Assembly (NCBI GenBank): GCA_022113835.1
Contig: JAILWY010000011.1
Location: 2,852,001-2,916,000 of the forward strand
Direction: 5' to 3'
Length of the DNA stretch: 64,000 nucleotides
DNA from: Atopsyche davidsoni
Taxonomy: Eukaryota; Arthropoda; Insecta; Trichoptera; Hydrobiosidae
In this document: positions 32,370 through 42,100 of the stretch, piece by piece
How the letters are laid out: each line of letters opens with the position of its first letter
Position numbering within the stretch: the stretch's first letter is position 1
The notes under the pieces: generated by a model
Told to the model about the DNA's origin: nothing
The model's database searches: none
The model's input: only the letters and a program-made list of their open reading frames with translations
Program-made: the position numbers and the translations under genes

Positions 32370-32976
32370 CAGTAATACCCCGCTTTACGCGAGGGATACG
32401 TTCCGGAAAGTTAAGTGAAATTCGCGTATATTGGGGTTTACGATTAAACATATATACATAGTCAAAACTCAATACAAAAAAATACGAATCATTTGAATCA
32501 ATCACTTTAAATCTAAGAACACTTTATGCAGTATTACATGTTATTTATACTGAAAAATACATCTGTTATCTTTTGGGTAGCGTTTCTTTTACGTTCTTGT
32601 AAAATACGTTCAAAACACCCAACGGATGGATGTGGTTCGTTAGTACAATGGTCAGTACACCGGCCATGTAAACCTGGGGATGTGGGCTCAAATCCCACAC
32701 AAATCACGATGATATTTTTCTGAGAATTTCTTTAATCGTCTTCTATGTGTGAACTAATGTGATGAATGGGTAATAAATACGCACTTGATTGACGTTCAAT
32801 TAAAAAAATAGACATACTGTTTTTAGTTGTTAAGAGAAGTCAATGACAACATTATGTTCATACACATTCTTAAAATAAAAAAAATCGGGTAATGCGAGGC
32901 ATTTTAACGCGAAATTTAAAATTCGCGTTATAGTGAAACCGCGCATAACGGGATCGCGTAAAGCGGGGTATTACTG
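32370..32976. mobile_element. pogo/Tigger-like MITE with TA target duplication
   Basis: The two ends share 23 perfect inverted bases starting CAGTAATACCCCGCTTTACG and are flanked by TA (32368-32369 and 32977-32978), as for Tc1/mariner/pogo elements. It is 607 bp and has no transposase. A tRNA-derived SINE lies inside it (about 32600-32810). The class is inferred from the termini and the TA duplication. Confidence 0.8.
32605..32815 (+). repeat. tRNA-derived SINE, copy inside MITE
   Basis: TTCGTTAGTACAATGG...GGCTCAAATCC gives A- and B-box-like elements with a T-arm hairpin (GTGGG/CCCAC) and a TGT in the anticodon position. The acceptor arm does not pair, so this is not a tRNA gene. The 3' part (TTTTTCTGAGA.TTTCTTTAA..) matches the copy at 36487-36742. 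Confidence 0.7.
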
Positions 32977-33008
32977 TATATAATATATACGTATTAATTT
33001 TTTTTTGT

Positions 33009-33562
33009 AGGCCTCACGCACGTCGTGACAACGCCAAATAGCATGCTGTTGGCTAATAGGCATGACGAAAGATTTTCAAATCCTCTTCCATAATGGGGGT
33101 ACACGTTTACTATTTACGAAAAAAACTTTATTTCGGTAAAAAACTAGAGTTTAACGATGTTTAAAGCCATTTTTATAATATTTTTTCAAATGTGCGCGAA
33201 AACGCGTCATCGCGAGGCGTGACGTCATCGCGTCCGCTCTGACGTCATTAACTATCATTGTCAACTGGCGTGTCATTGTGTTTGCATTGAAAACCATAGA
33301 CCAATTTGAATACCATAGAGTTGTTTACGGTGGTATGACGTCATGCGCTGTGATTGGTGTTTCAGTCAAAATGGCCGATTGCAGTATTTTAACCTTTTAA
33401 TTTGTTGAAAATCTTATTAATCTTAGATTTTTAAATAAAACTAAATCAGTTTTTTAAATCCTTTTAATATGTATTTTCCCTTAAAATAATTATTTCTTTG
33501 ATTCTTTGATACTGTCGTCACGCCTATTGAAAGTTGTGTCGCGACGTGTGTGGAGGCCTTTT
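33009..33562. mobile_element. Probable family-B MITE, longer copy
   Basis: The left end (33009-33066) and right end (33524-33562, inverted) share AGGCCT.CAC.CACGTCG.GACA and a CAATAG/GGC.TGACG block with the foldback element at 15218-15402. The interior holds three perfect TGACGTCA sites (33220, 33240, 33336). Boundaries are approximate. Confidence 0.45.
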
Positions 33563-33589
33563 TAACACGGATTTGTTCTGCCACCAGTG

Positions 33590-33990
33590 AACGGAGTATC
33601 GCGCGATGCGTGCGGAGGGGCCGCCAGGCGCCGTCACGGCTGTGAATGGCTATAGACATGCAAATGGCCCATGGAGGGAGGCGATCACCAGCCAGGGCCA
33701 GGGGCGAGACCGAGGAGACGCGAAGAGTCCCACCAGCACGCACCACGGTAATTGATTTCAATCCGCCCGTCTACGGCAGCGGCAGCTCCGACACGACCTG
33801 CCCCGCGTGCTCCACCCTTCGCGCTTTCGCGGGAATCGCGCGAAACTTGCATGATTAATTAGTCGTCTCCACATCCTTTGGATTGTTTCGAGGAAGCGGG
33901 AAGACCGCGGCCCCTTCTTAATTAATTATCCCGCAGAGGGGAACGGCGGTCGATAGTAAATGGCTCGGCTCCCCTCGCGTCACTTTCCCC
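33590..33990. other. GC-rich block, function unknown
   Basis: A CpG-dense interval in AT-rich intergenic DNA, with no splice-consistent coding exon and no similarity I recognise. It could be an unannotated promoter or a transposon interior. Confidence 0.3.
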
Positions 33991-34845
33991 CGCTCGCTGC
34001 GACTCCTGTACACACGAACTGCGCCCGGTTGACTTTGAAAAACCCGAATTATAACGTATACACTTTTATTTGTTCATTTTCATTCCAATAAAACTGCAAT
34101 CGCTTCGTTCATTTATAATATACTAGAGTTTTCCTGATTCCGATACAAAAAAACGACCCCCCTACAATATTTTTCTTGCATGAGCGTGTTTTTGTAAAAT
34201 CTATACATATAGATTTATCTGTGTATTTTCAAGTTATTTTGTTGAGCAATATTATTTTCATTTCAGCTTATCATCTGAGGTGGGTTTTGACTCTCCGAAT
34301 GCTTTCTTCAGTGTGCCTAATTTAACAGTCATATATCGTATCTCTATACTTTTTCGTCTTTGTTGGCACAAAAGCTCCCTAAAATTATTTTTACACACTA
34401 TAAACTCATGTATACCAAAGAAAAACTGCTTGACAGTGCATTCAGAGATATTGTGGTTTCTTTGCGTGGAGTTAAACGATGACCTTGTCCACGTGAAAAC
34501 TTTTGGAGACAGCCCTATATATATTTTAAAATCCATTATATATATATTTTTTATTGTTTGAATAATTTGCATTAATGGGAATATCAACAACGTGTCACTA
34601 ATCAACTATGCCCACTGCGTTTTTTTTATGTAGTATTATCTTTACTCTCTGTCTCTCTCTGATCCACAAGCGGCGGTGTGGGTGAGAGTAGAGCAGGTGT
34701 AATCGTTGAAACGTATAGCACTCGTAATTGTCGCGGATTTCATTCATTCTCTTGCTCTATGTGAATTGGCGATAGCAATGAGTCACCGTGCAGCGTGAGC
34801 CCGCAGGGGACGGGAGGGCGCAGGCCGCACAAAGGGAGGCCGCGA

Positions 34846-34895
34846 CTAGTGATGTGCAAGATCGGTCGATTGCATAAATCGACTGATTCGAATAA
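34846..34895 (+). repeat. Dispersed repeat C terminus (CTAGTGATG.GC)
   Basis: CTAGTGATGTGCAAGATCGG followed by ATCGA-rich sequence recurs near 6558 (ACTAGTGATGCGC) and, inverted, at 43037-42975 (CCTAGTGATGGGCCC). Each sits beside a GC-rich patch and ATCGAT-rich sequence, suggesting a common element of unknown class. Confidence 0.4.
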
Positions 34896-34938
34896 AGCAA
34901 AAAAAAAAATTCGACTAGAAATTTTTTTTTTTTTCCAA

Positions 34939-35029
34939 TCTACTATAATAATAGCCATTGTGTGTGGGTGGGTGGGTGTGTGTTTCATCAATCAGACGAA
35001 CGGCGTGTCGAGTGCTATAGGTGTCTAGT
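34939..35029 (+). mobile_element. Short Helitron-like remnant
   Basis: It starts TCTACTATAATAATAGCCA, the same 5' end as the Helitron at 35122, followed by a GT-rich tract, and has a CTAGT at 35025-35029. It may be a 91-bp deletion derivative; the 3' boundary is uncertain. Confidence 0.4.
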
Positions 35030-35121
35030 GTAATTTGCGATCGCACACAGGTATTGAAATATAAGTATGTGCCTTATTAGTGCATTTCAGATCGACCTTA
35101 CTGTCTAACATACTACTAAAA

Positions 35122-35790
35122 TCTACTATAATAATATCCACTGTGTGTGTGTGTGTGTGTATGTTTCATTTTTTGGTTCTCTATAGAATATCTTAAAAGA
35201 TACAACGCTGATTTTTTGCATGTAAGTTCAGTAAGTTTTTCCGCAGTTATGTGCCGAATTTCAAGACAATAGGATAATATTTTCATTCATAAACTAATTA
35301 AATAAAACTATCAAATATGCTTTATGTACGAATTATATGTTTCTGTTGTTCACAGCGAAAATTTCAAATTTAGAATTTTTACAAAAAAACAAAATATGAT
35401 GCTTCTAAGAAATTTACAGTTTATGTCAGCTTGACACAAGTACCAATTTTATTTTTTAGTTGCGTTAGAAATTATTAATCACATCATTAATAACTTAAAA
35501 TGCCTCCTAAAAAAATAACACCGCCTAAGCACAGCAAACGTAATTAAAAAAGAATAGCACAATTGAACGTGATAAAGACTGCATCTAATAAAGAACAGTG
35601 CAGTGAAAGTGATTCGATGTTTGTGACACGAAATGTGATATTTCCTAGAATGGCTTTGCTTTCAAAATTAATATCCGGTTATTAAAAAAATATATGTACA
35701 AAATATTCATCTAATTGTCAGCCAAACATATGTTCAAACACTATTGAACTATGACGAATACGTCCTTTTATGACGGGCTACATTTCTAGT
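35122..35790 (+). mobile_element. Non-autonomous Helitron
   Basis: The 5' end TCTACTATAATAATATCC, followed by a (GT)n tract, and the 3' end CTAGT fit a Helitron inserted between A and T with no target duplication. Inside, a short reading frame starting MPPKK near 35500 resembles the N-terminus of Helitron proteins but stops after about 15 codons. No stable 3' hairpin is visible, so the 3' end is somewhat degraded. 669 bp. Confidence 0.65.
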
Positions 35791-36419
35791 TATTTAATAA
35801 TATACAATAGTATACTCGATTAATTTTCAAATAAACATTTTATTAAAAAACAAAATTTTACAACATCGGTTTATTATGATATAATGCAGTTATTTGGCCA
35901 GTTTCCGAATAGACTGAAAAAAAAAAATTATAATTTGCATGATTAACAATATTTGTTTTGAAAGGTTAGGGGACCTTGCATTTATGAACAAGGTAGGATG
36001 GAGTAACAATTGGATGGACGCTTCTAACTAGGATGAGTTTAATATTACAGGAGTCGGCAGGATGTTCGGCCTTGGCCTGATTGAAGCTCCTCTGCATTTG
36101 CTTTGAATTGGCAAGGGAACCAAAAAAATCTTGTCTTTTTAATTTTATCTTATCATACTTGCCATTCACACTCCACAACGGTTTCATCAACTGTGCTTGC
36201 TGCGCTATTGCCTTCAGGTCGTTTAGACATAGATTTTCTTGTCGGCATAGAATCTCTAGCTGGTGTCTGTGGAAGAATGGGGTATGAAACGATATTTGTT
36301 AGGGCTATGCTTACAATATCCCCCGATCGTGCACGCAGATTGTGGGGCTTACAACATGTGGCTTAGGCGGTAGCGGGCATGGGTATCTCTGTTTTGGTTA
36401 GGGAAAATATGAGTAAGAA

Positions 36420-36912
36420 ATTCAATATTTTTGACAGAGACTACTTGGTGAAATTCCATTTTAATATTTTTGAATAAAATACTTGATGTCTATTTTTTGA
36501 TTAACGTCAATCAAATGCGTATTTATTACCCATTACGGGCTTATTATATTATTACTAATATGGTTGGCCTGGGCACATTGGTTCATATGTAGAGTATGAT
36601 TGTTAAAGATTCGTTAGTACACCGGTCATGTAAACCAGGGGATGTGGGTTCAAATCCCACACAAATCACGATTATATTTTTCTGAGAGTTTCTTTAAATC
36701 ATCTTCTATGTATAAACTAATGTGCCTAATCATATTAGTAATAATAAAATACTTGAGTGATTTTCCACATTTTCGTTTTTATAAGTGACCGGTTTGGTAT
36801 ATATGGGTATGCCAATTGATTATCATTATATAAAATTTCACTCTGTTTGATAATGCCAACGTGAAAGGTTGCCGAAACCGGTCACTAATAAAAACGAAAA
36901 TGTGGAAAATCA
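36420..36912 (+). repeat. Hammerhead-type repeat with paired inverted ends, SINE inserted
   Basis: The 5' block (36420-36457) matches 12273-12310. Arms at 36758-36794 and 36874-36912 are inverted copies, both containing AAACCGGTCACT. The right copy reads TTTGATAATGCCAAC-GTGAAA-GGTTGCCGAAACCGGTCAC (36846-36885), a decayed hammerhead with core TTGATAA. So two ribozyme-like units face each other, as at 12961-13145. A SINE interrupts the repeat at 36487-36742. Confidence 0.6.
36473..36756 (+). mobile_element. tRNA-derived SINE with perfect 14-bp target duplication
   Basis: AATAAAATACTTGA occurs at 36473-36486 and 36743-36756, flanking a 256-bp insert. The insert contains GGTTCAAATCC (B box) in a GTGGG/CCCAC hairpin, and shares about 80 bp 3' of the tRNA-like part with 32605-32815. 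Target duplications of this length are typical of LINE-mediated insertion. Unusually, the tRNA-like part is in the middle, and the insert's ends carry imperfect inverted repeats (TATTATTACTAATATG). Confidence 0.75.
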
Positions 36913-38798
36913 GAAAATATGAGTCTCAAAAATATTTTTAGTATTCGATCGAGTAGCGAATTTCGCAACTTCGGTTTGTTGCTGGATTAATCGGTTTTCG
37001 GTTGCGCCCAGCAGTACGCGTGACGTAGTCTGCGTGAGAGCTCGTGCCGGTCGGCCGCGCGTCCCGGACGCCTCCGGTTGTTGTCGTCCCGAAGTGTCCA
37101 GTGTTTCGGGATCGGCTCCGACGCAAACGCCAGCACAAGGTTTTTTAAAATTATTTTATTTTAAAATTGATTTATCGCGAGTGCAATTTATAAGCCATCG
37201 AAGCGCGTCCCGAAATGTTGAATAACAACGACGTAAACACGCCAGCGTTGTCGTTTGCACCGGGATGAAAACTCGTTGCTAATTTTAAGGTTGTTTTTTT
37301 TTTTTTTTTTTTGGTTCGTTGCGGTAGAGGCCTGGCGTATTTGTGGGCATATTTGTATCGATCGCCTTGCCCCTTGGGCTGTTTACTCGGGCAGGTCTGG
37401 TGTGGAATAAGTGGGGATCGAATGTTTTACGCGATACGCCGCCCGCCGTGGAAAACAGACGTCGCGTTTGTGATAGTTTCCACATTTTCAGGAAGTCAAC
37501 TGACCGTTTCCGTGTCCTCGACCTTGATGGGCTTCAGATGACTTTGTATTAATCCATTTATGTGACAAATTAATAGTACATGTCAAATGTCAATATTGAC
37601 AGTTTCCCGCTAAACATTTATCGCCAAGTATTTCACTATGTATTTTAATGGTTTTGTACGCTTTTTATTAATATTATTAATATTGATTTTCCAAGTTCCA
37701 AGTATTTTCTGTAAATATTTTTTTTTATATACGATAAAAAAAAAAAAAACGATTCTGTGCATTTTACAAATTTGTTAAATAGCAATAACATGCAAACTCT
37801 CGTCTATATTTTGCAATTATATAATAATATTTTTAAAATTAAAAACAGATGCATCTAAATTATATCACCTGTTAGGAATTCTCGGCCAAAAATCAACGGT
37901 CTAGCTACTCGGCCCATGAGCCAACTTAATTAAGATTTACAAGTAAAAGTCAACGGTTTAGTTACTGGGTTAGTAATCGAACCAAATCTTATAGAAGTGT
38001 TTGGTTTTCGAAAGAAAGGTTTTCGTCCATAAGGAACTCAAGGATTGCTCACACATATTTTTTAAACGTGAGGTCAAGTCGCCTCTAGTCGCTCCGTATG
38101 ACAGGCCTTTCAAAATATTAGAGACAAAGCCAAAGTTTTTTAAAATTAAAAAAAATAACAGTTTCAATAGACCGCATCAAACAGGCATTTTTTTTTACCG
38201 AAAACATAAACGAACCAATTGTACAACCCCCGAGTAACGCGCAACTTTTAAAGACCACACATCCCTACACGATTCAACCATTAACAGTACATACATTCGG
38301 TATCAAGAGATACAATCTCGAAATTGATATTATTCTTCTTCCTATTGGGAGCAAATTTATTTATGCTTTACGAAAGAACTCAATAAAAAAAACCTTAAAA
38401 ATTAGACTCGCTAGTGTTCATGTGATTTTTATGTGTTACATTTTTGTTTGAAAAAAATATTTTTCCATATGTTCCTTCTTTTGTTTTCTGACATGTACAT
38501 TGTCTTTTTGTAAACGTGTTTACTCGTTTTGAGATGGTATCGTTGATTGCTTATCAACTTCACCGATCTACAATTCTAAAACAAAATCTAACTTGTCAAA
38601 ATCTAAACGAATGAAGCGCATGACGCGTCAGATATAATCCGACACCCAACCAGTAACCACGCTTACTTTTATATTTTTATTCTATCTTGTTCTTCGCCAG
38701 CCTTTTGATCAACATATTATCATATTATCATCGGCGAGAGTCACCTTAATCAGTCGATGTATTTATTTGATAACAGGAGTGGTTTGGGCGGTGTTGCT

Positions 38799-39107
38799 AT
38801 GGACGGGCTAACGGCGCTGTTCGGCGCGCAGCTGAGCCGCTGCGAGGGGGACCGCGAGGAGCGCCTGCCGTCCCGGGAGGCCCTGGAGGGCGCTGGTTCG
38901 GGTCCCCTGGGGGTGTACTTCTCCTTCGCCAACATCGGCGAGGACGAGCTTCGCGCGGCCCTGCGTCGGGCTGCTCTGCCCTCGCGAGTGGTGCAGGTGG
39001 TCCTGTGGGCGCCCTCCAGCGCCCCGGATGACCACCGCGCCGCCCACCACCGCCTCACCGGCGACATGCCCTGGCTCGCCGTGCCCTTCGACGATCTCCC
39101 CACCAAG
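38799..39107 (+). CDS. NXN: NXN exon 1
   Basis: 103 codons ending in LPTK at a GTGAGT donor. It covers the first thioredoxin-like module up to the PWLAVPF motif; no cysteine pair is present where vertebrates have CxxxxxC. GC-rich. Confidence 0.9.
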
Positions 39108-42100
39108 GTGAGTGCTCGCCCCATCCCCATCATCACTGTGATTCCACCGTCCGAGGCCTCGTCTCAATCTGGGCGATATCGTCGCGCGCCCCAAGCGTAA
39201 ATACACATTGACAGGTTCTCAGTTCTTCTTTGACACTAAAGACTGAAACTTGGACACTAAAGACAGCTACTATGCCAAGAATTGAGGCGGCATATATACC
39301 AAGGGTTGAATGAGATAGTCTTGCACAGAATGTAAAATAAACACGTTGTCCGTTTTCTAAATGAACAGGATGTTGTGAACAATTGGATATCATTCGTGAA
39401 TACTGAAACCAAGAATATTTGCATATGTACTTGCCAATATCAATATAATATATTACAACATTCGGATGATCGCAGTCTTTGTCACAATTGAATGCCGCCA
39501 TCTGAAAATCGATTCTTTATATCGATTGAGCCGCTCGTATCTGATTACTTTTAAGCCTGTTGTCATGTTGTTGAGGAGTTATTAGTATTTTTTCCAATTG
39601 CAGCTCTTTTCGGTGGCATTTTTTGATATATATATATATATATTTCATAACCACAAATGATAAAACTCTCTGTTGTGAATGACAGATAGTGATTTTGTTT
39701 TGATCTTCACAATGTTCTTTTTTCAAAAAATTTTGCGACTAACGATGTCGACTTTACAGATGTTAATAATTTTTGTATGGAAAATGTCGAAAATTGACTT
39801 AATTAATAGACCGAATATATTTAATGCATTGTTTTAATAGTCTCAAAGATTCTTTGTAATTTTTGCCTTTCAAATGAAGCCGGTTTAATTTGACAGGTGA
39901 TTGAGGAAAAATCGTAGAAAAAAGCTACATTGGAAGAAGGAAGTTTACGTACTGGCCCAGGATAGAAATATGTTCGACGAAATGGACACAAACCTCCTAT
40001 GAGAAAAGGAGGGAGTATTTTCTAAGAGCTTCAAAGGGTTAAAACTGCTTACTTGAGCCTCTGAAAATTGCGTCTCCCCTGGGTGAATACAGCTCGTTAA
40101 GATCGACTATGCTCATTGCCGCCCTCAATGAATCATTTTGAATCGGTGATCACGCCGTGATTGATGAGGCGCATATTTTGTGCCAGGGGTAGCGTGACGG
40201 ATCAAAGTAGTATTAGTGTGCATGAAATATGGATCGAGGTGTATCGGGAGTTTCAGGTTTCAGGACACAACAAAGGGGGCAAACTAATTTAAAGACAGTG
40301 GCGCGCGGGGTTTAAATAAAAATATACAGTAAACTAAATATATAGTATCTTATATATTTATAAAAATTACTGGTGATTATAACTAAATATATATGATATC
40401 TACCAGAGATATAACATTGGAAACTCGCTGGAGATTCTTGTCTTTAGTTCTTCTTTATGGAGTTGAGGCCGCAAGACAGCAATAACGCGAAAATAAATGT
40501 GGCTTACCATGATTTGATGTACAAGACTCACAAATAAGAGTCTTGTACACAGAATGCGTAAAGAAAAATAATTGACGATGATAAAAATGACGATATTTTC
40601 AAGAATATCAACAATAAAAAAACTGTAGCTGAAAAATACAAAGAGAAAGTACAGTCGAAGTTATATAGATAAATACAACAGGATAGATATATGTTCAGTG
40701 AGATGGTCACTCTGAGGAGAGGCCCTTGAATACGAAGAACAAAAATGATTATTGAGTATTAAAAAAAAAAAACCAGGTGGGATTGGAGCTCCGCTGTGCC
40801 GCCACTGGATAAACGGTGGGTCTGTCGCTTGTTTCCGCCCTCCCGAGTCGCCGCTGGCCGGGCCGGTTAATTATTTATGTCGGAGGCTTCCTGTCCGCGC
40901 GTCTGCTCGCGCCGGCAGTCTGTGCGCGGTTACACTGAACACGTGCGCGGCAGACTGGCCGGGCTAGCGGTGGCCGACTCGATCGACTCGATTCACCAAA
41001 ATAATCGATTGATCGATTTTTTTGTTTTATCGAAAAAAAAATTTTTTTTTCTTCTTCTTCTGATGCCTCTTCTCTATCCTGAGCCTGTCTAACGAATCCG
41101 CCCGCATTCACAATCTCCAATGCCTCTTTTTTCTTCGAGTTTTCCTGGAGGATTCTATATTTATTGTTACGAAAAATGTGGGCAAAATAGGACACCTTTC
41201 GCTTCTTTACCAACGTCAAGAGTTCTCTTTATTTGCGCATTCCGTGCAAAACTCTCGTTTGTGACGCGGTCATCCCATGGTATTTAAAAGTTAAAATTTG
41301 AATATATAAACTTATTAACTACTTGATGGGAGAATTTTTGTAAAATTATTTATGCACTGTCAGATTTTTACATCGTATTTATATCACAAATCAAAATATT
41401 CGAATTTTATATTGATAATAAATTTTAAATTTTTTTAAATGTAAAATCATCTGGATTATTAAATATCTATAAGATTTGCAGTACTACCCTTTTTCTTCTT
41501 CAAGTGCCTTCAGATAATTTGGCTGTACTTCCGATTTCCAGATACTAGCACAAATTCCGCATCCACGATGCTTTTTCCTTCCAATGCCTCTTTTTCCTTG
41601 TATTCTTTCATGTACAATCAGCTGCAGTCAGCTATATTTGGTATTTCGAAAATTTTAGCCAAAACCTTGCGTCTTTTTACCACCTTGCGTGCAAGTATCC
41701 ATATGAGTTTGTTGTATATATTACATGTTAAAGTCCAAAGTCATTGTTTATTTGATAAACTTTAGTATATCGGTTTCATAAATATACCTTACTAATGGGT
41801 TCGAATCCCATATATATCCTATTCCTCGTAAAATATCTAGGGATTTTTGTCATTGTGTATTCTGTGTATATAAAACAAATTAGTATTAAAAAATTATTAT
41901 TATGAAAATCTTTACCATTTTTCTGTATAATAACGCGCATCTATTAAATTTCTATTTTAATAGTCTATTCTCACGTGGCTTTGTGTACCTAAAAACATTT
42001 TGTTAATGTTCATCAGCCGGCAAAAAAAGAAAACTGCTAATGCAAATAGAAAATAGTCGCTGGAAAAAGAAATCAGCGGGTAAAAATGATCGCTGACGCT

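Larger units (their letters stand above)
31058..38798. other. Intergenic region EME1-NXN, repeat-rich
   Basis: No host gene found. Contents in order: hAT-like end (31462), pogo-like MITE with SINE (32370-32976), MITE B pair (33009-33562) with TGACGTCA sites, a GC-rich block (33590-33990), Helitron ends (34939-35029) and Helitron (35122-35790), hammerhead-type repeat with inserted SINE (36420-36912), and a GC patch (36990-37110). 37130-38750 is AT-rich and shows nothing I can name. Confidence 0.8.

Noticed and set aside
32640..32710. Possible tRNA-Thr (TGT) gene, also near 36620
   Set aside because: T arm and B box are good, but the acceptor arm does not pair and the sequence is embedded in repeats; it is a tRNA-derived SINE.
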